DNA of 52,443 bases from Clostridium sp. (GTDB lineage: Bacteria; Bacillota; Clostridia; Oscillospirales; Ruminococcaceae), in contig JAMPFN010000012.1 in NCBI GenBank assembly GCA_023664445.1, positions 1-52,443 of the forward strand, written 5' to 3'. The position numbers were made by a program, and so were the translations under genes. The notes below the pieces were generated by a model. The model did no database searches. It had not been told where the DNA came from and saw only the letters and a list, made by a program, of their open reading frames with translations. Below, piece after piece: positions 8,386-16,278 of this stretch; the stretch's first letter is position 1; each line of letters opens with the position of its first letter.

Positions 8386-8434
8386 CGCCATAGCACTTAT
8401 GATTTTCAGTCAAAAGTGTTATGGCGTTTTTATT
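8386..8434 (+). terminator. Terminator of the hyd operon
   Basis: CGCCATAGCACTT (8386-8398) pairs with AAGTGTTATGGCG (8414-8426), with one G-U pair, followed by TTTTTATT. Confidence 0.9.
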
Positions 8435-8461
8435 GACAAAGTGACGGCTTTGATGTATAAT
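8433..8461 (+). promoter_or_regulatory. Consensus sigma-A promoter of the Imm42-like gene
   Basis: TTGACA (8433-8438), 17 bases, TATAAT (8456-8461): a perfect consensus. It begins inside the T-tail of the hydF terminator and lies 35 bases before the start codon. Confidence 0.8.
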
Positions 8462-8496
8462 TATTACTAAGATAAGTTGGAATTTAGAGGTGTAAA

Positions 8497-8967
8497 ATGA
8501 TATTAGGTGATCCGTATAAATTTGCTTTTTTAATTGAAAGAATAATGGATTGGGAGAAAGACTACTGGATAAATGGAATCATGTTTGTAATTATTAATGA
8601 TGAAATATATCCGAAAGATGTTCGTACAACTACTTTTAATTCTGAAATTCCGGATATTTTGAGTTCTGATTCAGCTTTAATGAATCCTATTGTTGATGTT
8701 AAACTGTACGGAAAAACAGATTCGGAAATAATTGCTTTTGTTGACGATGAAGAAAACGAGAATTACTATCGTTATCTCATTCCGTTTCACGAAATTGGTG
8801 ATGCCGGCTATAGTTTTTATGTCATATCTGATGGTTCAGACGTGAAGATTCTTATTGGTAAAATAGAAAATGACAAAATTACATTGATTGATAGATTAGA
8901 ATTATCATTAAAAGAATATAATCAGATAAAAATGCAGTTAATTGATTTCTATAATAATAATTTCTGA
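8497..8967 (+). CDS. Imm42-like immunity protein (tentative)
   Basis: A 156-residue soluble acidic protein. Its opening (LGDPYKFAFLIERIMDW, then NGIMFVIINDEIYPKDV and TTFNSEI) resembles the Immunity protein 42 family as I remember it; a profile search is needed. Such proteins neutralise polymorphic toxins delivered by neighbouring bacteria. No toxin gene, secretion gene or second immunity gene is adjacent. It is a single-gene unit with a consensus promoter and its own terminator, so it would be an orphan immunity gene if the call holds. The start is supported by AGAGG-type sequence upstream. The local base composition is more AT-rich than the flanking operons, compatible with recent acquisition. 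Confidence 0.5.
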   Translation: MILGDPYKFAFLIERIMDWEKDYWINGIMFVIINDEIYPKDVRTTTFNSEIPDILSSDSALMNPIVDVKLYGKTDSEIIAFVDDEENENYYRYLIPFHEIGDAGYSFYVISDGSDVKILIGKIENDKITLIDRLELSLKEYNQIKMQLIDFYNNNF

Positions 8968-8993
8968 TTTATGTGTAATCGAATATTGACAGT

Positions 8994-9031
8994 AATCCCC
9001 GAAGCAATTATCAATAATTGCCTCGGGGATT
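8994..9031. terminator. Terminator between convergent genes
   Basis: AATCCCCGAAGCAATTA (8994-9010) pairs with TAATTGCCTCGGGGATT (9015-9031) with one internal mismatch. It lies between the Imm42-like gene and the chemoreceptor that ends at 9076 on the minus strand. Confidence 0.85.
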
Positions 9032-9075
9032 AAACTTATTTTGAGCACCGCTCTAATAAAATGGAATTTTGTCGA

Positions 9076-11253
9076 TTAATATTTATCGTCGTCAAGATTA
9101 ATTGTAATAGGCGGCGGTGCAATAGTAGAAGGATCTGCATGATAAACAGGAGCGGGTTCTGCCGAATGGCTGATAACCGGTGCAGAATAATTATCGTCAG
9201 GAACTGAGTAATCATTGTCGGAAGCGGAGTAACTGCTGTCGGAAGAAGAATAACTACTGCCGGAAGCAGAATAATTACCGATAGTTTCAGAAAGCTTGAA
9301 CTGTGAAAGTTCTTGGTGAAGCATCTGTGCCTGACCTGAAAGCTCTTCGCTGGCAGCGGCGCTTTCTTCGGACGTAGCCGAGTTTGTCTGAACGACAGAT
9401 GAAACCTGTTCCAAACCGATAGTGATCTGATTGATAGCCTCTGCCTGTTGAGTTGCAGCGTCCTGAATCTTTTGGATAGTTTCAACAACCAATTTATATT
9501 GCTCATTGACCGCTTCAAGATCCTTAGCTGTTTCCATAGCAATTTTGCTGCCCTTCTGAACGCTTGCAACAGAGCCCTCGATAAGACGTGTCGTCTGTTT
9601 TGCGGCATCGGCGCTCTTGGAAGCAAGGTTTCTTACTTCATCGGCAACAACCGAGAACCCCTTGCCGGCAGCCCCTGCTCTTGCAGCCTCAACAGCGGCA
9701 TTAAGCGCGAGAATATTTGTCTGGAATGCAATATCGTCGATAACCTTGATGATCTTGCTGATTTCCATAGAAGAATCGTTGATATCGTTCATAGCCGAAA
9801 CCATGTGTTCCATAGAATTATTACTGTTCTGGATTCCGTTCTGAGATTCATGAATATAATCTCCGGCAACGTTAACGTTTTTCGCAGTCTGATTAACCTG
9901 TTCGGAAACAGACATGATAGAAGATGTAAGCTCCTGTATCGAACTTGCCTGTTCCGTAGCGCCCTGTGAAAGCGACTGTGCGGCTGTCGCAACCTGTTCA
10001 GCGCCTGAATTGACCTGATCTGCTGCCGTACTGATAGTTGTAAGCGTCGTATTGAGATGCGATGTGATCTTATTGATCGATTGTTTGATCGCCTGGAAGT
10101 CGCCGACATATTCGTGATCAATCTGCTGTGTCATATCGCCGCTGTCAAGCGCGCTCATCTTCTCGATAATATCGCTAATGCACATTTTAAAGGTTGAGAT
10201 CATTGCTCTCAGCGATTCGGCAAGAGTACCGATCTCATTGTTCGGAATATGCTTAACGGTAGCGCTTAAATTACCGTTAGCCATTTCATCGGCTGCATTT
10301 ACAAGCTCTACTACAGGAATAACAACCGCTCTCTTTGCAAAAGCAATCATAAGAATTACAACAATAACAACGACTACAACAATAACAGCCATGATAATTC
10401 CGATAGCATTATTTCTGCCTTGGTCTACCTCGGTCATCGGGATACCGGCATAGATAGCGCCTATAACGTCGCCATCAGCGTTTTCGAGAGGTTCGTAAGT
10501 CGTCATGTAATTAACGCCAGCAAGCGTCTTCAGACCGGAGTAATCCTGCTTTTTTTGGATAACCGTTTCCTTAACGTCATTATCCATTTTTGTACCAAGC
10601 ATTCTTTGACCGTTTTCTTTCAGCGTTGTGTTATATCTTGTATCGTCAACGAAGATAGTATATTCGGTATCTGTTTCACCCTTGATAACGTCAAGAAACT
10701 CGGGGTCTTCAAGAGTATATGTAAGCGAAAGGATACCGATTTGTTGTCCGTCCGCATTTTTTATAGGAGTACCGCAGACAGCTCCGAGCTTAATGTCGTC
10801 GCCCTTTTCAGTTTCCGATACGGTTTCGCCCTGTTTACAGCGTTTGATGTAAGTGAGGTTTGAAATATCGTCGCCTTTATCAGCCGTGCTGCTGCGTGCG
10901 ATCACGATACCGTCCTGATCTGTAACGGTCACAACGGCGTTTTCATCAATACCTGCCAACGTGTTATACTTATCAATAGCTTCGAGAACTTTTTCCGAAT
11001 CTTTTTCTTCCACAGACGCTATAAGGCTTTCATAGGCTGCGAGATGGGTTGCGGATTCTGTTGCTTCGTCGATATAGATATTAATTTTGTCGTAAATACG
11101 GTTCGTAATATCTTTACAGTTACTTTCAAGCGCATCTTCGGCAAGTCCCCCAAGACTCATGTAGGAAATAAAGAATACTGACAATGCGGTTATCAGGATG
11201 CATATCGCGGTGATAATCGCAAAACTTGTTCCAATTCTTCCCTTTTTTTTCAT
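9076..11253 (-). CDS. Methyl-accepting chemotaxis protein with Cache sensor
   Basis: A 725-residue membrane chemoreceptor. TM1 lies at about 10-32, a periplasmic-side Cache-type sensor at about 40-270, TM2 at about 280-302 (a run of Val/Ile), HAMP at about 303-360, and the signalling coiled coil at 400-640 with the conserved tip AFQTNILALNAAVEAARAG near 505. The tip contacts CheA and CheW. After residue 650 comes an odd 70-residue tail rich in Tyr-Ser pairs ending in DDDKY. No CheR-tethering pentapeptide such as NWETF is present. A TTG at 11265 is in frame, but GGGAG lies directly against it, so the ATG at 11253 is preferred. Transcription is from the promoter at 11446-11474. Ligand unknown. 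Confidence 0.93.
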   Translation of the reverse strand: MKKKGRIGTSFAIITAICILITALSVFFISYMSLGGLAEDALESNCKDITNRIYDKINIYIDEATESATHLAAYESLIASVEEKDSEKVLEAIDKYNTLAGIDENAVVTVTDQDGIVIARSSTADKGDDISNLTYIKRCKQGETVSETEKGDDIKLGAVCGTPIKNADGQQIGILSLTYTLEDPEFLDVIKGETDTEYTIFVDDTRYNTTLKENGQRMLGTKMDNDVKETVIQKKQDYSGLKTLAGVNYMTTYEPLENADGDVIGAIYAGIPMTEVDQGRNNAIGIIMAVIVVVVVIVVILMIAFAKRAVVIPVVELVNAADEMANGNLSATVKHIPNNEIGTLAESLRAMISTFKMCISDIIEKMSALDSGDMTQQIDHEYVGDFQAIKQSINKITSHLNTTLTTISTAADQVNSGAEQVATAAQSLSQGATEQASSIQELTSSIMSVSEQVNQTAKNVNVAGDYIHESQNGIQNSNNSMEHMVSAMNDINDSSMEISKIIKVIDDIAFQTNILALNAAVEAARAGAAGKGFSVVADEVRNLASKSADAAKQTTRLIEGSVASVQKGSKIAMETAKDLEAVNEQYKLVVETIQKIQDAATQQAEAINQITIGLEQVSSVVQTNSATSEESAAASEELSGQAQMLHQELSQFKLSETIGNYSASGSSYSSSDSSYSASDNDYSVPDDNYSAPVISHSAEPAPVYHADPSTIAPPPITINLDDDKY

Positions 11254-11445
11254 TTTCTTAATCAACTCCCATTACATATTTGACAGATCAATGTCTTTCC
11301 ATCGTCCAATACCGCACAAAAGCGCCTCGTCCTTGACCGAATCTGCTTGTCTGCGCAGACTCGTCAGAGGAAATTTTCGTATATGTCCGTATTTTTCCGA
11401 TTTGGTTGACCGTTCGTCAATTAGAAATTAAGATTTAACAGAATC

Positions 11446-11474
11446 ATTATATCACAGATTTTGTCAAAAGTCAA
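11446..11474 (-). promoter_or_regulatory. Promoter of the chemoreceptor gene
   Basis: On the minus strand TTGACT (11474-11469), 17 bases, TATAAT (11451-11446), with TGA before the -10 (extended -10). The resulting leader is about 180 bases and includes the palindrome GTCTGCGCAGAC at 11353-11364; no known riboswitch was recognised in it. Confidence 0.7.
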
Positions 11475-11692
11475 CATTTTTTAGTGAAAAAATACAAATA
11501 AAGCAAAAAAAATATGTCATATTCGGCACAATCCTGCTATAAAAAAATCTTATATAATAATGTGTATTATTTTCATTAGAAATTTAGCAACAGCAATTTA
11601 AACGAAATTAACAAAAAATGAAGATCAAAATTGTTGAAAATAAATAAAGTTGGAATATTTCTAAAATTTCTATGGAATTTTGTATAATAATA

Positions 11693-11701
11693 TGATATAA
11701 T
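11693..11701 (+). promoter_or_regulatory. Probable promoter of the fliM operon
   Basis: Extended -10 TGATATAAT (11693-11701) with a weak -35 (TGGAAT, 11673-11678). A second TATAAT lies at 11683-11688. No motility sigma factor (TAAA/GCCGATAA) consensus was seen. Confidence 0.45.
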
Positions 11702-11713
11702 ATTATTGATATT

Positions 11714-11780
11714 TTTCCTTTTGCACAATGATGCGGCGGTGCAATGTCGAAAATACAACGATGCAGCGCAGAAAAGGAAA
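11714..11780 (+). other. Predicted structured 5' leader of the fliM operon
   Basis: TTTCCTTTT (11714-11722) pairs perfectly with AAAAGGAAA (11772-11780), enclosing a second possible hairpin TTGCAC/GTGCAA (11721-11726 with 11739-11744) and a related GATGC-rich segment. The outer stem starts about 13 bases after the promoter -10 box, so it would be the first thing transcribed. The inner and outer stems overlap by two bases, so they may alternate. No known class was recognised. Confidence 0.4.
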
Positions 11781-11823
11781 CAAATATTATGTACTGACTT
11801 CATAAATAATGTGAGGTGAGATG

Positions 11824-12834
11824 ATGTCAGATGTACTTTCGCAAAGTCAGATAGACGAACTGCTGAAAAATCTTAATAACGCGGATGAAGAAACTCTCGA
11901 GGTCATGAGCGAGGATCTTTCCGAAAAAAAAGTCAGGGATTATGATTTCAGAGCGCCGAAGAAATTCACGAGAGAACAGCTTAAGAACATTGAAAATATT
12001 TACGAAAACTATTCTAGAATATTTTCATCGTATCTTACGAGTATTACGCGTTTTTATTGTAAGGTGGAGGTCGTTTCGATTGAAGAACAGCGTTTCTTTG
12101 AATACAGCAACGCTCTTCCGGACTATACGATGATGGGAAATATCGATTTGATGTTTAATGAACAGGACGATGTGATGGATGCAAAATGCACGATACAGGT
12201 CGCAAATACCATTACATTTTCTCTTATCGACCGTATGCTCGGAGGTCACGGAAAGAGCCTTGACGTTTCAAGAGATTTTACCGATATCGAAATAAGGCTC
12301 ATGAAAAATGTGTTCAAAAAAATGGCTGCATTTTTTGAGGAAACCTTTTCGCCTTATATGGAGGTCAGGACGAAGCTTGCGGAGGTTGAAACCAACGCTC
12401 GTGTGAATCAGCCTATTTACGCTGACGACGTTATTGTTCTCGCGACGCTTCAGGCAGAGTACGGCGATGTTAAAAACATTATAAATATTGCCGTTCCGGC
12501 TATTACAATGGAGTCTATCGTTAACAGGAACGCGTCGCCTAATATGATGAGGCATATGGATTCTGCGAAAGAAAAAGAATGCCGTGACGGTATTATCAGA
12601 AGGATCACAAGTTCCGACTTTAAGGTTGAAGCGCTTCTTGCTGAAACGCAGCTCAATCTTGATGAAATATTGTCACTTCATAAAAATGATGTTCTTCTGT
12701 TGAATGTTCCAATTGACAGAAATGTTTCGCTTATGGTAAATAAAGAAAAGCTTTTCGACGGGAAATTGGGAATAACAAATCACAGGAAAGCAATAAAAAT
12801 TTGTAATGTATATAAGTCGAGGAGATTAAGATGA
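11824..12834 (+). CDS. fliM: Flagellar motor switch protein FliM
   Basis: FliM forms the middle of the flagellar C-ring; phosphorylated CheY binds its N-terminal peptide to change rotation. The N-terminal motif MSDVLSQSQIDELLKNL is the CheY-binding segment. A CheC-like middle domain follows (EQRFFEYSNALPDYTMMGNIDL near 88-110) and a C-terminal SpoA/FliN-like domain from about 255. Length 336 is normal. Two ATGs stand side by side (11821, 11824); the second has better spacing to GAGG. It is the first gene of fliM-fliY-cheY-cheC-cheD, and its stop overlaps the fliY start by four bases (ATGA), implying translational coupling. Confidence 0.95.
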   Translation: MSDVLSQSQIDELLKNLNNADEETLEVMSEDLSEKKVRDYDFRAPKKFTREQLKNIENIYENYSRIFSSYLTSITRFYCKVEVVSIEEQRFFEYSNALPDYTMMGNIDLMFNEQDDVMDAKCTIQVANTITFSLIDRMLGGHGKSLDVSRDFTDIEIRLMKNVFKKMAAFFEETFSPYMEVRTKLAEVETNARVNQPIYADDVIVLATLQAEYGDVKNIINIAVPAITMESIVNRNASPNMMRHMDSAKEKECRDGIIRRITSSDFKVEALLAETQLNLDEILSLHKNDVLLLNVPIDRNVSLMVNKEKLFDGKLGITNHRKAIKICNVYKSRRLR

Positions 12835-14579
12835 GCGTTACTTTAGATGCAATGAAAACCGATGCTTTGAGCGAGGTCTATAATGTTGCGTTCGGCTCGG
12901 GAGCTACTGCTGTTTCGGGAATGATCGACTCAACTGTTTCAATCATAAATCCGGCAGTGACCGTCTGCAAGGCGAGCGAGGTCGTAAGCACAAAGCTTGG
13001 ACAGTTGGTGGATAACTATTTGTTTGACGACGGAAAGGACAACGTATATGTCAAATTCAAATATACAAAAGGTGTAAGCGGTCCGTCGGCTCTTGTTCTG
13101 AACAGCAACGATATGCAGATGATCGTCTGCAAGCTCATGGGAATGCCCATGGAGATCGATGAAGGCTTTGAATTTGATGAAATGCGTTTGTCTGCTGTTA
13201 CCGAGGTCATGAATCAGATGATAAGCGCATCGGTAACGACGATGTCGCAGATGCTGAATACTCCGGTGGAAATATCTTCTCCGGAAACGAGCGTGTCAAG
13301 CGATGAAAATACGCTTTATGAAACGCTTGAGATTGACAATTCCGCCGATGTATGCGCGGTCGCGTTTGATTTCAAGGTCGATGACGCTATTGACAGCAAA
13401 TTTGCCGTTTTGCTGCCGGTCAAGCTTGCGAATCAGATCGCGTCGGTACTTATGGGAATGGATCCCGATGATGAGTCGGACGATCCTATCAGCAGTGAAA
13501 CAATAAGCACGGTAAAGAGAGATGCGATCGGCGAGATCCAGAATATTATGATGGGTTCAGCCGCTACGGCGCTTTCAAACTTTATGAGCGCAAAGGTTTG
13601 GATCACAACTCCTGTGGTCGATATAATTGAGGCGGGAAAATACGATTTTGCACAGCTTGATCCTTCGATCTGCGTTAAGATCGATTATGTAATGGGTATC
13701 CACGGAGCGTCATTCCTTGTTCTGAAACAGAGTGATGTTCAGCTTATGGTAAACCAGCTTATGGGACTTCCGATGGAAGTTACCGATGATTTTGAGTTTA
13801 ACGAACTGAATATATCGGCTGTCTGCGAGATCATGAATCAGATGATGGGCGCGTCTGCCACAACATTGTCTGAGATCATAAAAACGCCGACTGATATTTC
13901 AACGCCGCAGGCTATCGTTGTTAAGACTGTTGAAGATATTCTTGAAATGAATAACATCAACAGCGACGACGAGGTATGCGCTATATCGTTCGATCTTACT
14001 ATCGATAATGTTATCAACAGCCAGTTTGTTACAATGCTTTCGCTCGAACTTGCCAATGAAATGGCGGATAAGATGCTTGAAAGCTATTCTTCCGAACTGG
14101 ATGACTATACCGAAGAACCCGGAGGCGGCGTTCAGGAAGCAGCTCCGGAACCGCCAAAACCTGAGCCTAAACCCAAACCTGCACCTAAACCCGCGGCGCC
14201 TAAGCCTGCGGCTCCAAAACCGAAACCTCAGCCTCAGAGCAGAGTTACAAATAAATCCCCGGTACAGCCGCTTAGTATGGAAGAATTTGACGATTCTGAC
14301 GAAGCTGTTGACGGACGTTCATTCCTGACTGAAAAGCAGTATAATAACTTACAATCGCTGCTTGACGTTCCAATGGAAGTGTCCGTCAGAATAGGTTCAA
14401 CAACCAGGAGTATCGATGAAGTCGGTAACTTCACAAGAGGTACTGTTATTGAACTCGATACGCTTGCGAACGAGCCTGTTGATATAATGGTTAACGGAAA
14501 TCTTATCGCGCGAGGTGACGTTGTTGTTGTGGATGATAATTTCGCTGTCAGAGTGACCGAAATTGTCAAATCAAGATGA
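12831..14579 (+). CDS. fliY: FliY-type motor switch phosphatase with duplicated CheC domain
   Basis: FliY is the FliN equivalent of many Firmicutes: a CheC-type CheY-P phosphatase fused to a C-ring FliN domain. This one is 582 residues, far above the roughly 380 of Bacillus FliY, because the CheC part is present twice. Four ExxN phosphatase motifs are visible: E15/N18, E125/N128, E235/N238 and E333/N336, each inside the repeated phrase EVMNQM or EIQNIM. A Pro/Ala/Lys linker (about 436-473) leads to a FliN/SpoA domain (about 504-582, LLDVPMEVSVRIG to FAVRVTEIV). It sits between fliM and cheY. The domain identity is clear; the double array is unusual and all four sites appear intact. Confidence 0.92.
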   Translation: MSVTLDAMKTDALSEVYNVAFGSGATAVSGMIDSTVSIINPAVTVCKASEVVSTKLGQLVDNYLFDDGKDNVYVKFKYTKGVSGPSALVLNSNDMQMIVCKLMGMPMEIDEGFEFDEMRLSAVTEVMNQMISASVTTMSQMLNTPVEISSPETSVSSDENTLYETLEIDNSADVCAVAFDFKVDDAIDSKFAVLLPVKLANQIASVLMGMDPDDESDDPISSETISTVKRDAIGEIQNIMMGSAATALSNFMSAKVWITTPVVDIIEAGKYDFAQLDPSICVKIDYVMGIHGASFLVLKQSDVQLMVNQLMGLPMEVTDDFEFNELNISAVCEIMNQMMGASATTLSEIIKTPTDISTPQAIVVKTVEDILEMNNINSDDEVCAISFDLTIDNVINSQFVTMLSLELANEMADKMLESYSSELDDYTEEPGGGVQEAAPEPPKPEPKPKPAPKPAAPKPAAPKPKPQPQSRVTNKSPVQPLSMEEFDDSDEAVDGRSFLTEKQYNNLQSLLDVPMEVSVRIGSTTRSIDEVGNFTRGTVIELDTLANEPVDIMVNGNLIARGDVVVVDDNFAVRVTEIVKSR

Positions 14580-14606
14580 GAATATTTATAAAGGAGAGTA
14601 TCTATT

Positions 14607-14966
14607 ATGAGCAAAATATTAATAGCTGATGACGCTGCTTTTATGAGAATGATGGTTAAGGATTCGCTTACAAAGAACGGTTATACCGATATTGTTGAGG
14701 CGGCAGACGGCGATATTGCCTGCAAGCTTTATGAATCTGAAAAGCCTGATCTTGTAATTTTGGATATTACCATGCCGAATAAAACAGGCATCGAGGCTTT
14801 GAGGGATATCAAGGCTGCGGATTCTTCCGCAAAGATCATAATGTGTTCGGCAATGGGGCAGGAGGCAATGGTTGTCGAGGCTATCAAGCTTGGCGCGCTC
14901 GATTTTATCGTTAAGCCGTTTAAGCCGGAAAGAATCATTCAGGCTGTAAGCAAAGTATTGGGGTAA
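14607..14966 (+). CDS. cheY: Chemotaxis response regulator CheY
   Basis: Single receiver domain, 119 residues. The acidic pair D8/D9, phospho-acceptor D53, conserved S81 and K103 are in place. CheY is phosphorylated by CheA and binds the motor switch (FliM/FliY). Its phosphatase partners FliY and CheC are encoded on either side. AAGGAGAG lies upstream of the ATG. It has no output domain, which fits a motor-binding CheY over a transcriptional regulator. Confidence 0.95.
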   Translation: MSKILIADDAAFMRMMVKDSLTKNGYTDIVEAADGDIACKLYESEKPDLVILDITMPNKTGIEALRDIKAADSSAKIIMCSAMGQEAMVVEAIKLGALDFIVKPFKPERIIQAVSKVLG

Positions 14967-14972
14967 ATACAT

Positions 14973-15599
14973 ATGGCGTTAAAAAATATTGATGAGCTTG
15001 AAGATTTGCATGTCGACGTACTGACCGAGCTTGGAAACATAGGCACGGGCAATGCGGCAACGTCGCTTGCATCTTTTATGGGAAAAGAAATAAATATTAA
15101 TGTGCCTCATGTCAAAATACTTGGCTTTGACGAGGTTGCCGAATTTGTGGGAGGACCCGAAAAAATAGTTATGGGTCTTCTTATAAAGCTCGAAGGCGAT
15201 ATAAACGGAATGATCCTTTACGTTTTTGATGATGATTTTATCAAAAACGTCGTACATGTATTTTTTAATAAGGAGTTCACTTCATTCGACGCATTGGAGG
15301 ATATGGAGAAATCTGCATTCTGCGAGGTCGGAAATATAATGGCAGGCGCTTATGTCAATGCTCTTTCAAGCATGACCGGTCTTGTTATTGATATTTCTAC
15401 TCCTGCTTTGTGTATCGATATGGCGGGAGCTATTTTGAGTGTTCCTTCGATTGAATTTGCAAAGGTTGGAAACAAGGTCATTTTTATTGACGATTCCTTT
15501 GGATTCGGTACGTATGACGAAAAAGTTAGAAGTAATATGATCCTTGTTCCCGAAATGGATTCATTAAATAAACTTTTTGAAAAGCTTGGAGTAATGTAA
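14973..15599 (+). CDS. cheC: CheY-P phosphatase CheC
   Basis: Stand-alone CheC, 208 residues. It dephosphorylates CheY-P and in Bacillus-type systems partners with CheD to adapt receptor signalling. Both phosphatase motifs are intact: E19/N22 in LTELGNIGTGNAATSLASF and E118/N121 in FCEVGNIMAGAYVNALSS. It follows cheY by six bases and precedes cheD by one, and the CheC-CheD pair is normally functionally linked. With the FliY above, this genome region encodes six CheC-type active sites. Confidence 0.95.
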   Translation: MALKNIDELEDLHVDVLTELGNIGTGNAATSLASFMGKEININVPHVKILGFDEVAEFVGGPEKIVMGLLIKLEGDINGMILYVFDDDFIKNVVHVFFNKEFTSFDALEDMEKSAFCEVGNIMAGAYVNALSSMTGLVIDISTPALCIDMAGAILSVPSIEFAKVGNKVIFIDDSFGFGTYDEKVRSNMILVPEMDSLNKLFEKLGVM

Positions 15600-15600
15600 A

Positions 15601-16083
15601 ATGCCAAATGTCATAAACATCGGGATTTCTGATCTTAACGTGGCAACACCGCCTGATGTTCTTGCGACCTATGCATTGGGGTCATGCGTCGGAATATGTC
15701 TGCTTGATAAAGCGCGTAATATCGGCGGATTGGCCCACATAATGCTCCCTGACAGCAGAGAGGCATCCCATCCTGACGACAATAAAAGAAGATATGCCGA
15801 TACGGGAATAGCGGAACTTGTTCAGACAATGCAGAGGAGAGGTGCGATCGTTCAAAATATGACCGCTAAAATAGCGGGCGGCGCACAAATGTTTGCGACA
15901 AAACTTCAGACGTTTAATATAGGCGAACGAAATGTTGCGGCAGTAAAGAAAATTCTTGCAGCTTACAGGATAAGAATTATTGCCGAGGATACAGGATTAA
16001 ATTATGGACGTACTGTTTTTTTTGATGTAGCTACAGGCGTTATGCAGGTTAAGTCAGTAACTAAAGGTACTATAAATCTGTGA
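15601..16083 (+). CDS. cheD: Chemoreceptor glutamine deamidase CheD
   Basis: CheD deamidates receptor glutamines and binds CheC. In this 160-residue protein the catalytic triad matches the family: T23, C29 (ALGSCVG) and H46 (LAHIMLP), each two residues later than in the Thermotoga protein as I remember it. The GGAQMF segment near 92-98 is also characteristic. It is the last gene of the fliM operon and is followed 30 bases later by a terminator. Confidence 0.95.
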   Translation: MPNVINIGISDLNVATPPDVLATYALGSCVGICLLDKARNIGGLAHIMLPDSREASHPDDNKRRYADTGIAELVQTMQRRGAIVQNMTAKIAGGAQMFATKLQTFNIGERNVAAVKKILAAYRIRIIAEDTGLNYGRTVFFDVATGVMQVKSVTKGTINL

Positions 16084-16111
16084 AACACAGGTCGTATGCG
16101 CAAATATAAGT

Positions 16112-16137
16112 AAACGCCAAAGTTATTTGGCGTTTTA
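16112..16137 (+). terminator. Terminator of the fliM-cheD operon
   Basis: AAACGCCAA (16112-16120) pairs with TTGGCGTTT (16127-16135), loop AGTTAT, followed by TAACTTGTTG. The stem is short but well placed. Confidence 0.75.
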
Positions 16138-16156
16138 ACTTGTTGAAAAATCAATT

Positions 16157-16192
16157 TTAAGGGGATGCCCTACAGTAAGGGCATCCCCTTAA
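16157..16192. repeat. Perfect 14-bp inverted repeat
   Basis: TTAAGGGGATGCCC (16157-16170) and GGGCATCCCCTTAA (16179-16192) flank an eight-base loop. It is one of three consecutive hairpins between the convergent cheD and minus-strand receptor genes. No T-run follows on plus, so it is not a typical terminator in that direction. Confidence 0.7.
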
Positions 16193-16203
16193 AAACTCAT
16201 ATG

Positions 16204-16277
16204 TTCATTTTTGCCTTGATGCATGAAATGAACCAAAGAAAATAAACATCTCCCGGCAAAGCCGGGGGATGTTTATT
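16204..16277 (-). terminator. Terminator of the mini-receptor gene, beside a family D fragment
   Basis: AATAAACATCTCCCGGC (16241-16257) pairs with GCCGGGGGATGTTTATT (16261-16277) with a single wobble; on the minus strand it is followed by TTTCTTTGG. It lies two bases past the stop of the minus-strand gene. The adjacent 16204-16243 matches, in reverse complement, the last part of family D repeats (TTCTTTGGTTCATTTC and CATCAAGGCA). Confidence 0.75.
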
Positions 16278-16278
16278 T

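Noticed and set aside
9036..10121. Minus-strand frames of 196 and 110 codons rich in Arg, Ser and Leu
   Set aside because: They are out-of-frame shadows of the chemoreceptor gene with no start signals or coding character.
11254..11823. c-di-GMP riboswitch in the chemoreceptor or fliM leaders
   Set aside because: The conserved GEMM core and tetraloop receptor segments could not be found; only an unclassified fold was seen before fliM.
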